The notes: generated from the letters alone by a model not told the origin. DNA of 64,000 nt from Streptomyces lycii (GCF_009735685.1 NZ_WHPN01000293.1:62001-126000); one strand, 5' to 3'; positions 25,501 through 34,895 are shown, counted from the first letter of the stretch. Translations and numbers: made by a program.

Positions 25501-25534
25501 AACACCGTTCTCTTTTTATGAGAACGGTGTTCTC
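25501..25534. promoter_or_regulatory. compound inverted repeat before the first aldehyde oxidoreductase operon
   Basis: AACACCGTTCTC (25501-25512) and GAGAACGGTGTT (25520-25531) are perfect 12-bp arms around TTTTTAT. The right half is itself a palindrome, GAGAAC-GGT-GTTCTC (25520-25534). It could be an operator for a TetR-like repressor or a terminator of the TetR gene ending at 25445. The nested symmetry and the location just before the operon favour an operator. Confidence 0.5.
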
Positions 25535-25577
25535 CTATCTCCGTGGGCGAATCCACACCCCCCAGATCGGAGACCTC

Positions 25578-26132
25578 GTGGCCGTCATTGACCTGCACGT
25601 GAACGGGACACCGCACCGGGTCGGGCTCGATCCGCGGACGAGCCTGCTCGACGCGCTGCGCGAACAACTCGGCCTGACCGGCACCAAGAAGGGCTGCAAC
25701 CAAGGCGCCTGCGGGGCGTGCACCGTACTCGCCGACGGCGAGCGCATCGTGGCCTGTCTGGCGCTGGCCGTGCAGTACGACGGCCGCCGGATCACCACCA
25801 TCGAGGGCATCGGCACACCGGAGGAACCGCACCCGCTCCAGCGGGCGTTCGTGCGCTTCGACGGATTCCAGTGCGGCTACTGCACCTCCGGGCAGATCTG
25901 CTCCGCGCTCGGCATGCTGGCCGAACACCGCGCGGGCGCACCGAGCGCGGCCACCCCGCGCCACGCGGCCGCCGGCCCGCGGATCGCACTGTCCGACCCC
26001 GAGATCAAGGAGCGGATGAGCGGCAACCTCTGCCGCTGCGGCGCCTACGAGGGCATCGCCGACGCGATCCGGGACGCCGCCGCGGCCACCGGGACGGCCG
26101 GGGCCGCGGACGCGTCCGAGGCGGTGCTGTGA
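25578..26132 (+). CDS. paoA: aldehyde oxidoreductase 2Fe-2S subunit (PaoA-like), operon 1
   Basis: From GTG 25578 (GGAGA site upstream) it has 184 residues. It holds two iron-sulfur clusters: a plant-type [2Fe-2S] with Cys in GCNQGACGACTVLADG and IVACLA, and a helical one with CGYCTSGQ and NLCRCGAY. It passes electrons from the molybdenum subunit to the flavin subunit. Unlike E. coli PaoA no Tat signal is seen, so the enzyme should be cytoplasmic. The in-frame ATG at 25518 lies inside the inverted repeat and is rejected as start. Its stop overlaps the next gene. Confidence 0.87.
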   Translation: MAVIDLHVNGTPHRVGLDPRTSLLDALREQLGLTGTKKGCNQGACGACTVLADGERIVACLALAVQYDGRRITTIEGIGTPEEPHPLQRAFVRFDGFQCGYCTSGQICSALGMLAEHRAGAPSAATPRHAAAGPRIALSDPEIKERMSGNLCRCGAYEGIADAIRDAAAATGTAGAADASEAVL

Positions 26133-27124
26133 TGCGGCCGTTCACCTATGTGCGCCCGCCCGACGTCGACGCGAGCCTGCGCGCGATCGCGGAGCGGCCC
26201 GGTGCCCGGTTCCTCGGCGGCGGCACCAACCTCGTGGACCTGATGCGCCAGGACGTCGAGCGCCCCGCGGCGCTCATCGACATCTTCGGGCTCCCCCTGG
26301 ACACCGTCGAGGAACTGCCCGGAGGCGGCCTGCGGATCGGCGCGCTCGTCCGCAACAGCCGCCTCGCGGTGCACCCGCTGGTCCGCGAACGGTGGCCGGT
26401 GCTGTCGCAGGCACTGCTCGCGGGCGCGTCCGGGCAGGTCCGCAACATGGCCACGGTCGGCGGCAACCTGCTGCAGCGCACCCGCTGCCTGTACTTCACC
26501 GACCACACCGCCGGGTGCAACAAGCGGGAGCCGGGCACCGGCTGCGACGCGATCGGCGGATTCCACCGCAACGCCGCGGTACTCGGCGCCGGTGAGCACT
26601 GTGTCGCGACACACCCCTCCGACATGGCCGTCGCGCTCGTCGCGCTGGACGCCGTCGCCGACGTACGGAGCGTGCGCGGCAGCCGCCGGATCCCGCTCGC
26701 CGAGCTGCACCGGCTGCCCGGCGAGACCCCGCAGCGGGACACGGTGCTGGCGGCGGACGAGCTGATCACCGCGGTGGAGCTGCCGCCGTCCGCGGTCGCC
26801 GCCGCCTCCGCGTACCGCAAGGTGCGGGACCGGGCCTCCTTCGCGTTCGCGCTGGTCTCGGTCGCCGCGGCGATCGAGGTCACCGACGGGGTCGTCAGCG
26901 GCGTCCGGATCGCGCTCGGCGGTGTCGCACCGAAGCCGTGGCGGGCCCGGGAGGCGGAACGGGTGCTGACCGGCGCGCCCGCCGGTGAGGAGTCCTTCCG
27001 CGCGGCGGCCGCCGCCGAACTCGCGCCCGCCGTGGGCCTTCCGCAGAACACGTTCAAGATCGAGCTGGCGCGGCGCGCGGTCGTCGCGGCCCTGCGCGGG
27101 CTCACCGAGGGGAGTACGGCATGA
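26132..27124 (+). CDS. paoB: aldehyde oxidoreductase FAD subunit (PaoB-like), operon 1
   Basis: The ATG at 26132 overlaps the stop of the small subunit; 330 residues. FAD-binding motifs RFLGGGTNLVDLM and NMATVGGNLLQRTRC are clear. The insertion CLYFTDHTAGCNKREPGTGCDA carries the extra [4Fe-4S] cluster cysteines characteristic of PaoB and 4-hydroxybenzoyl-CoA reductase-type subunits. It hands electrons to the final acceptor. Its stop overlaps the large-subunit start by ATGA. Confidence 0.88.
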   Translation: MRPFTYVRPPDVDASLRAIAERPGARFLGGGTNLVDLMRQDVERPAALIDIFGLPLDTVEELPGGGLRIGALVRNSRLAVHPLVRERWPVLSQALLAGASGQVRNMATVGGNLLQRTRCLYFTDHTAGCNKREPGTGCDAIGGFHRNAAVLGAGEHCVATHPSDMAVALVALDAVADVRSVRGSRRIPLAELHRLPGETPQRDTVLAADELITAVELPPSAVAAASAYRKVRDRASFAFALVSVAAAIEVTDGVVSGVRIALGGVAPKPWRAREAERVLTGAPAGEESFRAAAAAELAPAVGLPQNTFKIELARRAVVAALRGLTEGSTA

Positions 27125-29451
27125 CACAGGCTCCGGAGACGAGGCGCCCCCGGCAGCGGCCGGCGGACGACGGGACGCAGACCGGCGCGGGGCCCGCCGT
27201 CGGCCGCCCGGTGGACCGGGTCGACGGCGCCGCCAAGACCTCCGGCGCCGTCCGCTACGCCGCCGAGCACCCGCACCCGCGGCTCGCCCACGGGACACTG
27301 GTCCACGCGACGATCGCCCGCGGCCGCATCACGGCCGTCGACACCGGCGCCGCCGAGGCCGCCGACGGGGTGATCGCCGTCCTCACCCACCTCAACGCCC
27401 CGCGGATGACGCCGCCCCGCCCGGTGAGCATGCTGGACCTCAGCACCCTGGTGCCCGGCACGTCCGTGAACTACCTGGGCACCGACGAGGTCGCGTGGAA
27501 CGGCCAGCCCGTCGCCGTCGTCATCGCCGAGACCCTCGAGGCCGCGCAGGCCGCCGCTCGGCTCGTCGAGTTCCGTTACCGGGAAACCCCGGCCGTGACG
27601 GATTTCGCCGCCGCGCAGGACAGCGCCGAACCGCTGCCGAAGTCCTTCATCGCCCCCGGCGACGCCCGCAAGGGCGACGCGGAGGGCGCGCTCGCCACCG
27701 CCCCGGTCACGGTGGACCGGCGCTACACCACGCCCGCCCAGAACCACAACGCCATCGAGCCGCACGCCACCACGGCGGTGTGGGACGGCGACCGGCTGAC
27801 GGTGCACGACAGTTCCCAGAGCCTGGACTGGACCCGGCGCCATCTCGCCCGGTGCTTCGGCGTGCCGCCGAGCGGGATTCGGGTGCTGGCCGAGCATGTC
27901 GGCGGCGGCTTCGGCGGCAAGGGCTCGGTGTGGGCCGGGACCCTGCTCACCGTCCTCGCGGCCCGGGCCACCGGGCGCGCGGTACGGATGGCGCTGACCC
28001 GCGAGAGCGTCTACCGCACCGTCGGCGGCCGCACCCCGACCGTCCAGCGCGTCGCCCTCGGAGCCGGCCGCGACGGGACGCTCACCACGCTCGTTCACAC
28101 CGGCGTCTCCCGGACCGGCCGGGCGGGCGGCACCACGGAGCCCTTCAGCTCCCAGTCGCGGCACCTGTACGCGACCCCGAACCTGCTGGTCGGCCACAAG
28201 GCCGCCACCCTCGACGTCGTGCCCAACACGTTCATGCGGGCGCCGGGCGAGGCGGTCGGCAGCTTCGCCGTCGAGTCCGCGATGGACGAGCTGGCCGTGG
28301 AACTCGGCATGGACCCCGTCGAGCTGAGAATGCGCAACGAACCCGACCGCGACCCGCTCGGCGGAAAGCCCTTCTCCCGCCGCGACCTGCGCGGCGCCTA
28401 CGCCCTGGGCGCGGAGCGGTTCGGCTGGGCGCGCCGCGACGCCGAGCCGCGCTCGATGCGCGACGGGCGCTTCCTCGTCGGCTGGGGCGTCGCCACCGCG
28501 TTCCACATGCCCGCCCGGTTCCCCGCGGACGTGTCCGTACGGCTGCGCTCGGACGGCAGCGTGCTGCTGCGCTGCGCCTTCCACGAAGTCGGGGTGGGCG
28601 CCTCCACCGCGCAGAGCCAGATCGTGGCGGACGCGCTCGGCGTACCGGTGTCGGCCGTCACCGTCGAGCACGGTGACACGGACTTCCGGACCGGGCCCAT
28701 GGCCGGCGGATCGGGGCAGACCGCGAGCGTCGCCGCCGCGGTGCTGGCCGCCTGCGAGGACGTGAAGCGCTCCGTGCTCCGGCTCGCGCGCCGCGACGCC
28801 GCCTCTCCACTGCACCGGCACCGGTTCCGCGACGTACGGGCCGGCCGGGGCCGGCTCTTCCCGGCCGGCGCACCGGACGGCGGCGAGACGTACGCCGCGA
28901 TCCTGACCCGGGCCGGCGTGCCCGAGGTCGAGGGCCGCACCGGTGCGGACTCACGGGCCGGGCGGGCCCTGGGGCAGGCCAGGTTCATGACCGGCATGCT
29001 GCGGGACCGCCGCCGCTGGGTGCGCGCCGCCACCGGTGCGCACTTCTGCGAGGTCCGCGTCGATTCCGACACCGGCGAGACGCGCGTGACGCGCTGGCTC
29101 GGCGTGTTCGACGTGGGCCGGGTCATCAACGCCAAGACCGCCCGCAGCCAGTTGCGCGGAGGCATCATCATGGGCATCGGCGCGGCACTGTCCGAGGAGA
29201 CCCTGGTCGATCCCCGCACCGGCCGCGTCATGAACCCGGGCCTCGGCGAATACCAGATCCCCGTGCACGCCGACATCCCCCCGATCGGGATCGAGTACCT
29301 CGACGAACCCGACCCGACCACACCGCTCGGGCTCCTCGGTCTGGGCGAGGTCGGCATCACCGGCGTGGCGGCGGCCGTGGCCAACGCCGTTCACCACGCC
29401 ACGGGCGTCCGGGTCCGGGACCTGCCGCTGACACCGGACCGGCTGCTCTGA
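27121..29451 (+). CDS. paoC: aldehyde oxidoreductase molybdenum-cofactor subunit (PaoC-like), operon 1
   Basis: A 776-residue member of the xanthine oxidase family. GGGFGGKGSVWAG binds the molybdopterin cofactor, NTFMRAPGEAVGSF is the conserved arginine loop, and the active-site Glu lies in LGLGEVGITGVAAAVANA near the C-terminus. PaoABC-type enzymes oxidise aromatic or aliphatic aldehydes to acids. No XdhC-type maturation factor follows this copy, so it may depend on the one at 48911. The location directly after the aromatic lyase cluster suggests, without proof, that it removes an aryl aldehyde. Confidence 0.88.
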   Translation: MTQAPETRRPRQRPADDGTQTGAGPAVGRPVDRVDGAAKTSGAVRYAAEHPHPRLAHGTLVHATIARGRITAVDTGAAEAADGVIAVLTHLNAPRMTPPRPVSMLDLSTLVPGTSVNYLGTDEVAWNGQPVAVVIAETLEAAQAAARLVEFRYRETPAVTDFAAAQDSAEPLPKSFIAPGDARKGDAEGALATAPVTVDRRYTTPAQNHNAIEPHATTAVWDGDRLTVHDSSQSLDWTRRHLARCFGVPPSGIRVLAEHVGGGFGGKGSVWAGTLLTVLAARATGRAVRMALTRESVYRTVGGRTPTVQRVALGAGRDGTLTTLVHTGVSRTGRAGGTTEPFSSQSRHLYATPNLLVGHKAATLDVVPNTFMRAPGEAVGSFAVESAMDELAVELGMDPVELRMRNEPDRDPLGGKPFSRRDLRGAYALGAERFGWARRDAEPRSMRDGRFLVGWGVATAFHMPARFPADVSVRLRSDGSVLLRCAFHEVGVGASTAQSQIVADALGVPVSAVTVEHGDTDFRTGPMAGGSGQTASVAAAVLAACEDVKRSVLRLARRDAASPLHRHRFRDVRAGRGRLFPAGAPDGGETYAAILTRAGVPEVEGRTGADSRAGRALGQARFMTGMLRDRRRWVRAATGAHFCEVRVDSDTGETRVTRWLGVFDVGRVINAKTARSQLRGGIIMGIGAALSEETLVDPRTGRVMNPGLGEYQIPVHADIPPIGIEYLDEPDPTTPLGLLGLGEVGITGVAAAVANAVHHATGVRVRDLPLTPDRLL

Positions 29452-29971
29452 GCAGCCCCCGGCCCGGCCCGTACGACGCCCCCCGTGCCCGGCCCCGGCC
29501 CCGCGTCCCCGGACGACGCGCCCCGGGACCGGCCGGAGCGTCGTCGGGCGCCGTCGGGCCGGGCGGTGTCAGCGCCTGAACGGTCCTGCTGCGAACGTGT
29601 GGCCGACGACAGGCGACCCGGAAGTCCCTGACCGTGCACCGGCTGCTGCCGAGCGGCAGCGCATGGGCATGCAGAAGCGTCGCCATGCTCCGCGCGCGAG
29701 ATTCCCCGGCAGTTGGACGATACCGACGCGATCCTCTCCGGCTCGCCCACCTGCTGGAAAACGGTCCCCTGAGCCAACCAGAACCGTCCGACGGCTGTCC
29801 GTGGAGGCAGAGCGACCACTCGGTCTGCCGCTGCGCCGCCTCGGCGTCGCGAGCACCGCCGGGCGGCATCCCTGCCACCTGTGACGCAGACCACATGCCG
29901 TTCCTGTCAGGGATCGGGGCGCTGTCCCGCTCAACTCACGAAGAGCGGAGCGAACCGACAGGAGCGACACC
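29452..29971. other. 520-bp region before the oxidoreductase/sigma factor pair
   Basis: No gene is supported. A short frame at 29710-29772 reads DDTDAILSGSPTCW before a stop, vaguely like a flavodoxin loop, but cannot be extended. TGTCAGG at 29905-29911 followed 16 bases later by CGCTC weakly resembles an ECF41 promoter. A CAGGAG ribosome site precedes the ATG at 29972. Confidence 0.4.
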
Positions 29972-31180
29972 ATGAAGCACCGCATCGTCGTCCTCGGCGC
30001 CGGCTATGCCGGGGCCTACGCGGCCGGGAACCTGGCCCGCCGGCTGTCCCCGGCCGACACCGAGATCACCGTGGTCAACGCCGTGCCCGACTTCGTCCAG
30101 CGGCTGCGGCTGCACCAGCTGGCGGCCGGCCGGGACATCGAGGCACCGCAGCTCGTCGACGTCTTCGCGGGCACGGGGATCCAAGTGCGCGTGGCCCGTG
30201 TCACCGCCGTCGACCCCGAGCGCCGGGCCGTCGCCATCGCCGACGCGGCCGGCGGCGGCGAACTCGGTTACGACACGCTTCTCTACGCGCTCGGCAGCCG
30301 CGGCGCCTCCCACAGCGTCCCCGGCGCAGCGGAGCACGCCTTCGACGTCGCAGCCCGGCCCTCGGCGCTGGGTCTGCGCGAACGCCTGGACGGGCTGGGC
30401 GGGCGGGGCGGAGGCGGGAGTGTGGTGGTCGTCGGCGACGGGCTGACCGGCATCGAGACCGCCACCGAGATCGCCGAGTCCCGGCCCGGCCTGTCGGTGA
30501 CGCTGATCGCCCGCGACGAGCTGGGCGCCCGGCTCTCCGCCGGAGCCCGCGGCCACCTGCGCCGGGCGTGCGACCGCCTCGGCATCACCGTCCTGGAGCA
30601 CACCGGCGTCGAGGCCGTCGAAGCGGCGCGGGTGCTCTGCGCCGACGGCAGCGCCCTTGCCTCCGACGCGACCGTGTGGACGGGCGGGTTCGCGGTCGGC
30701 CCCGTCGCGGCCGCCGGCGGGCTGGAGGTCACCGGCAGCGGCCGGATCGTCGTGGACCGCACCATGCGGTCCGTCTCGCACCCGGACGTCTACGCCATCG
30801 GCGACAGTGTCCACGCTGTCGGGGACAACGGCCGCCCGCTGCCGATGTCCTGCGGCTCGGCCGGTTTTACGGGCCGGCAGGCCGTCGAGGCGATCGTGGG
30901 GCGCCTGACCGGCCGCGAGATCGCGAACGTCAAGCTGGTCCACCGGCACAACGCCGTCAGCCTCGGGCGGCGGGACGGGCTGTGGCAGTCGTTCGACGGC
31001 ACAGGGCAGCCGAAGCCGAAGTACCTGGGCGGGCGGAAGGCCGCGCGGATCAAGGCGGCCATCGAGAAGGGGTCGCTGTGGGGCACCTCGCACCCGACCT
31101 TCGGCCTGCCCCAGCGCAAGCGCCGCCTGGCAGCCGCGCCGGATGCGTCCGCTGAGAACAGCGGTCGCGCAGCCGCCTAA
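29972..31180 (+). CDS. NAD(P)/FAD-dependent oxidoreductase (NDH-2-like)
   Basis: A 402-residue two-dinucleotide-binding-domain flavoprotein. The FAD motif VVLGAGYAGAYAAGNLA is at residues 5-21, the NAD(P)H motif VVVVGDGLTGIETATEIA near 151, and the late FAD contact is HPDVYAIGDSVH. It resembles type II NADH dehydrogenases. No membrane anchor is evident, but a basic C-terminal region (PQRKRRL) may touch the membrane. It is followed ten bases later by the SigJ-like sigma gene. ECF41 sigma factors typically sit beside such oxidoreductases, which are usually their targets. Confidence 0.87.
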   Translation: MKHRIVVLGAGYAGAYAAGNLARRLSPADTEITVVNAVPDFVQRLRLHQLAAGRDIEAPQLVDVFAGTGIQVRVARVTAVDPERRAVAIADAAGGGELGYDTLLYALGSRGASHSVPGAAEHAFDVAARPSALGLRERLDGLGGRGGGGSVVVVGDGLTGIETATEIAESRPGLSVTLIARDELGARLSAGARGHLRRACDRLGITVLEHTGVEAVEAARVLCADGSALASDATVWTGGFAVGPVAAAGGLEVTGSGRIVVDRTMRSVSHPDVYAIGDSVHAVGDNGRPLPMSCGSAGFTGRQAVEAIVGRLTGREIANVKLVHRHNAVSLGRRDGLWQSFDGTGQPKPKYLGGRKAARIKAAIEKGSLWGTSHPTFGLPQRKRRLAAAPDASAENSGRAAA

Positions 31181-31190
31181 GGTGATCCCC

Positions 31191-32144
31191 GTGGACAGCA
31201 CCGCCACCGATCGCTTCGACACCAGCCGGTTCGAGGCCAGCCGGAACCGGCTGGCCTCGCTGGCCTACCGGCTGCTGGGCTCGGCCGCCGACGCCGAGGA
31301 CGCCGTACAGGACGCGTTCCTGCACTGGCAGGCCGCCGACCGGCAGCGGATCAAGCTGCCGGAGGCCTGGCTGACCAAGGTCGTCACCAACCTGTGCCTG
31401 GACCGGCTTCGCTCGGCACGGGCCCGCCGGGAACGCACCGTCGGCACCTGGCTGCCCGAACCGCTCCTCGACGGCGACCCGATGCTCGGCCCGGCCGGCA
31501 CCGCCGAGCAGCGCGAATCGGTCTCCCTGGCCCTGCTGACGCTCATGGAGCGCCTGTCACCCGTGGAACGGGCCGTCTACGTCCTGCGCGAAGCGTTCTC
31601 CGACAGCCACTCCGAGATCGCCGGGATCCTCGACATCACCGAGTCCGCGAGCCAGCAGCACCTCCACCGGGCCCGGCGCCGCATCACCGCCGCCCGCCGC
31701 CACGGCGGCGAAGCCGACGCGGCAGCCGCCCGCAAGGTCGTCGAGGAGTTCCTCGAAGCCGCCTCCTCGGGCCGCACCGAACGCCTGGTGGCGCTGCTCA
31801 CCGACGACGCGACCGCGGTCTCCGACGGCGCGGGCCGGACCAGGACACTGCTGCGGTACGACACTCCGCGTCGCATCGCCGCCGTCGTACGGGCGGGCTT
31901 CAAGCCCACACCCGCCAAGCGGCGGTTCGCGGGCGGCACACCCGCGGTGCACTACGAGTGCGTCAACGGCGCCCCCGCCCTCCTCTTCGTGATCGGCGAC
32001 CAGGTCATCGGCGCCGTCACGTTCGACATCGCGGGCGGCAAGATCGCGACCGTACGCAGCATCGCCGCCCCCGCCCGCCTCGTCCGCCTCACCGAAGCCT
32101 GGCGGCAGCACGAGCCGGACGCGCCGCTCATCAGCCAGTGGTGA
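31191..32144 (+). CDS. sigJ: ECF41/SigJ-type sigma factor with SnoaL-like C-terminal domain
   Basis: The GTG at 31191 follows AAGGTGAT and gives 317 residues. Sigma region 2 is LASLAYRLLGSAADAEDAVQDAFLHW and region 4 is SPVERAVYVLREAFSDSHSEIAGILDITESASQQHLHRAR. A SnoaL-like domain of about 120 residues follows, with the ECF41-type motif DGAGR (family DGGGK). In ECF41 proteins this domain replaces an anti-sigma factor and tunes activity. No anti-sigma gene is nearby, in agreement. The adjacent flavoprotein is the probable regulon member. GTG at 31182 is an alternative start. Confidence 0.88.
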   Translation: MDSTATDRFDTSRFEASRNRLASLAYRLLGSAADAEDAVQDAFLHWQAADRQRIKLPEAWLTKVVTNLCLDRLRSARARRERTVGTWLPEPLLDGDPMLGPAGTAEQRESVSLALLTLMERLSPVERAVYVLREAFSDSHSEIAGILDITESASQQHLHRARRRITAARRHGGEADAAAARKVVEEFLEAASSGRTERLVALLTDDATAVSDGAGRTRTLLRYDTPRRIAAVVRAGFKPTPAKRRFAGGTPAVHYECVNGAPALLFVIGDQVIGAVTFDIAGGKIATVRSIAAPARLVRLTEAWRQHEPDAPLISQW

Positions 32145-32332
32145 AACGGCCCGCGGGACGGGTCCACGACGGGCGCGGTGGGGGTTTCGGAAAACGGGGG
32201 TTCCGGAAAGGGGGTTGGGGAAACGGGGCTTCCGGAATCGAGGTGTCCGAGGCGAGGTCGCCCTTGAGGCCCCTGCCGCGTCCGGCCCGAGGGGGCACCT
32301 CCCGGTACCGGGTACGGCTGTTGGGACACGCG

Positions 32333-32530
32333 TCACGCGAGCCGCGAGATGGTGTCCGCGATCATCGCCGCCCGGACGGCCACTTCACCGGCCGGGACGT
32401 CGACGCGTTCGTAGCCGAACCGCCGACAGCTCTGTTCGTGGACCCGCTCGAACGCCGGCGACTCCTGGAAGCTGATCCGTCGGGCAGCGGCGGGCTGACA
32501 GAACCCGATGTTGCGGACGAAGAAGACCTG
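32333..32530 (-). pseudogene. C-terminal remnant of an AAA_28-type NTPase
   Basis: The reverse-strand segment QVFFVRNIGFCQPAAARRIS, then FERVHEQSCRRFGYERVDVPAG, has the pattern of the C-terminal part of AAA_28 NTP-binding proteins. The upstream sequence in the same frame is Arg/Pro-rich and lacks a P-loop, so only about 65 residues of the gene survive. The family match is from memory and not from an alignment. Confidence 0.4.
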
Positions 32531-33010
32531 TGGCGTGAGGCGGGGGCTCCGGTCGCCCCGGGCGTGGCGGGCCCGCCTGCGTGCGGCGCGGACAGACACA
32601 TCCAGCAGCCCGGCCCGGACCGGCGGGATGGTTCGGCGGCGAGTGCGATGAGGGCTGCTGTCCGCGGCCGCCCGGTCTGGTGCCGCGGCGCGGGAGCCGG
32701 TCGTTGAACGCCCTGCGGCGGCGGGGACGGCCGGCGGCACGCCGGGGAACAGCCACGGAATTCCTGCGCTGCGCCGCGCACTCGCGGGACAGTCCCCGGT
32801 CGTCCGGCACGGCCGGGCGGCGGGAGGGACGGGAGCGCGGAAGGGGCCCTCGGCGAGCCGGTGAAGGAGTCCGGCCGGGCGGGGCGCGGTCAGCCGGCTG
32901 TTTCCGGACCGGAGCAGCACCCTGTCCGAGGTCCCGTGTGCCGACCGGCCGGCCGTGTCATACGGACGGTTGCGCCCGGCCGGCTGCTGGACGGGTTCCG
33001 GGAACGATGC
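32531..33010. other. region without a supported gene
   Basis: Only overlapping low-complexity frames are seen. It may hold decayed remains of the NTPase gene ending at 32333. No promoter or hairpin stands out. Confidence 0.4.
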
Positions 33011-34090
33011 CTACGGCGTGCCGGGAAGCCGGACCGTGACGCGGAGGCCGCCGGCAGGGCGGGGGGCCAGCCCGAGGGTCCCGTCGTGGGCGTGGACGAC
33101 GCTGCGCACGATGGCCAGGCCGAGGCCCGCGCCGGCGTGCTCGTCGGTGCGTACCCGTTCCGTTCCGCGCCGGAAGGGTTCGGTGAGCGTCGGGACCATC
33201 TCCGCCGGGAGCGGGCAGCCCGTGTTCTCGACCCGCAGCACACTCGTGTCGCCCCGCGCCTCGGTGTGGACCACCACGGTGCCGCCGGCGGGGATGTTGT
33301 GGACGATCGCGTTCTGGACGAGGTTCGTCACCATCCGCAGCAGGAGTTCCGCGGAGCCGCTGGTCCGTGTCGGCCCGCCCGTGACGTCGAGCGTGATCCG
33401 GCGCTGTTCGGCGAGGGGCAGCAGGGTTTCGGCGGCTTCCTCGGCGATCAGGGAGAGGTCGACGCTCTCGCGGGCGAAGTTCCCGCGGTCGCTGCGGCTG
33501 AGCAGCAGGAGGGCCTCGGTGAGGTCGATCGCCCGCGTATTGACCGCCCGCAGGCGTTCGACGAACTCCTCCCGGTCCCGCCCGGGGTCCTCGCGGGCGA
33601 CGTCGAGCAGCGTCCGCGAGATGGCCAGCGGGGTGCGCAGTTCGTGGGAGGCGTTCGCCGCGAACCTCTGATGCTCGGCGACGTGCGACTCGAGTTGTTC
33701 CAGCATCGCGTCGAACGTGTCGGCGAGTTCGCGGAATTCGTCCCGGCGGCCCGTCATACGGATCCGGTGGGACAGCGACCCGTCGCCGGCCATCCGTGCC
33801 GCGTCCGTGACCTGGGTGAGCGGTGCGAGCATCCGGCCGGCGAGGATCCATCCTCCCACGAGGCCGAACACGAGCAGGCCGAGCATCGCCACGGCCGCGG
33901 CGGGGGCGAAGATGCGCACCAGGAGGTAGCGGTTGGGCGCGATTCCGAGGAGGCCCTTGGGGTTGTCGGGTACGTAGCGCAGCAGGAACACCCACACCAC
34001 GGCCAGCAGGAGAGCACCGGCGACGGCGAGGAACCCGGCGTAACTGAGGGTGAGTTTCAGCCGGGCGCTGAGCCCCGGGCGCCTATGCAC
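33011..34090 (-). CDS. membrane sensor histidine kinase
   Basis: A 359-residue kinase with two membrane helices (about residues 12-38 and 58-82) and a very short extracytoplasmic loop of roughly 20 residues. A HAMP domain follows (MLAPLTQVTDAARMAGDGSLSHRI). H-box FAANASHELRTPLAISR, N box VTNLVQNAIVHN, G1 VENTGCPL and G2 AGLGLAIVRSVV complete the core. The short loop suggests it senses a membrane signal or a partner protein. It overlaps the response-regulator stop by 8 bp and forms an operon with it. Confidence 0.88.
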   Translation of the reverse strand: MHRRPGLSARLKLTLSYAGFLAVAGALLLAVVWVFLLRYVPDNPKGLLGIAPNRYLLVRIFAPAAAVAMLGLLVFGLVGGWILAGRMLAPLTQVTDAARMAGDGSLSHRIRMTGRRDEFRELADTFDAMLEQLESHVAEHQRFAANASHELRTPLAISRTLLDVAREDPGRDREEFVERLRAVNTRAIDLTEALLLLSRSDRGNFARESVDLSLIAEEAAETLLPLAEQRRITLDVTGGPTRTSGSAELLLRMVTNLVQNAIVHNIPAGGTVVVHTEARGDTSVLRVENTGCPLPAEMVPTLTEPFRRGTERVRTDEHAGAGLGLAIVRSVVHAHDGTLGLAPRPAGGLRVTVRLPGTP

Positions 34091-34895
34091 GCGCGCCGCC
34101 GGGGCCGGCCGCGTCTCTGCCGGGGGCGGCGGCCTCCCTGCCGGGGCTTGCGACGTCTCTGCCCGGGGCTGTCACGTCTCCGCCAGGGGCGGTCACCTCC
34201 CTGCCGGGGCCGGGGCCGGGGCCGGTGGCCTCCCCGCCGGTGTCGATCCGGTAGCCGACGCCGGGGACCGTGGCGATGATCCATGGTTCGCCGAGCCGCT
34301 TGCGCAGCGCGGAGACGGTGATGCGCACGGCGTTGGTGAGCGGGTCGGCGTTCTCGTCCCAGGCTCGTTCCAGCAGCTCTTCGGCGCTCACGACCCCGCC
34401 CTCGGCGGCGACGAGGACCTCCAGCACGGCGAACTGTTTGCGGGTGAGCGCGACATAGCGCCCGTCGCGGAAGACCTCCCGGCGGAAGGGATCGAGCCGC
34501 AGGCCGGCGATCTCGCGGACCGGCGGCCGGGCGTACGCGCGCCTGCGGTCGAGCGCCCGCAGCCGCAGGACGAGTTCCCGCAGGTCGAACGGTTTGGTGA
34601 GGTAGTCGTCGGCGCCGAGGCCGAACCCGGAAGCCTTGTCGTCGATGCGGTCGGCAGCGGTGAGCATGAGGATCGGGATGCCGCTGCCGGAGGCGACGAT
34701 GCGCCGGGCGACGTCGTCGCCGGAGGGGCCGGGGATGTCGCGGTCGAGGACCGCGAGGTCGTAGGAGTTGACGCCGAGCAGTTCCAGGGCGCAGTCGCCG
34801 TCGCCGGCGATGTCGGCGGCGATGGCCTCCAGCCGCAGGCCGTCACGGACGGCTTCGGCCAGGTAGGGCTCGTCCTCCACGATCAGTACGCGCAT
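34083..34895 (-). CDS. OmpR/PhoB-family response regulator with a repetitive tail
   Basis: A 270-residue regulator. The receiver domain has VEDEPYLAEA, phosphoacceptor Asp in LAVLDRDIPG and Lys in YLTKPFDLREL. The winged-helix domain shows ALTRKQFAVLEVLV and ATVPGVGYRID. After residue 222 comes a tail of about 48 residues made of Pro-Gly-Arg repeats (variants of PGREVTA, PGRDVAS, PGREAAA), unusual for the family and encoded by imperfect DNA repeats. It is the first gene of the operon with the kinase. Confidence 0.88.
   Translation of the reverse strand: MRVLIVEDEPYLAEAVRDGLRLEAIAADIAGDGDCALELLGVNSYDLAVLDRDIPGPSGDDVARRIVASGSGIPILMLTAADRIDDKASGFGLGADDYLTKPFDLRELVLRLRALDRRRAYARPPVREIAGLRLDPFRREVFRDGRYVALTRKQFAVLEVLVAAEGGVVSAEELLERAWDENADPLTNAVRITVSALRKRLGEPWIIATVPGVGYRIDTGGEATGPGPGPGREVTAPGGDVTAPGRDVASPGREAAAPGRDAAGPGGARA

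Noticed and set aside
26146-28821. 891-codon reverse-strand frame
   Set aside because: Antisense shadow of the aldehyde oxidoreductase subunits.
29710-29772. Flavodoxin-like string DDTDAILSGSPTCW
   Set aside because: Only about 20 residues before a stop, with no extension in any frame; could be chance.
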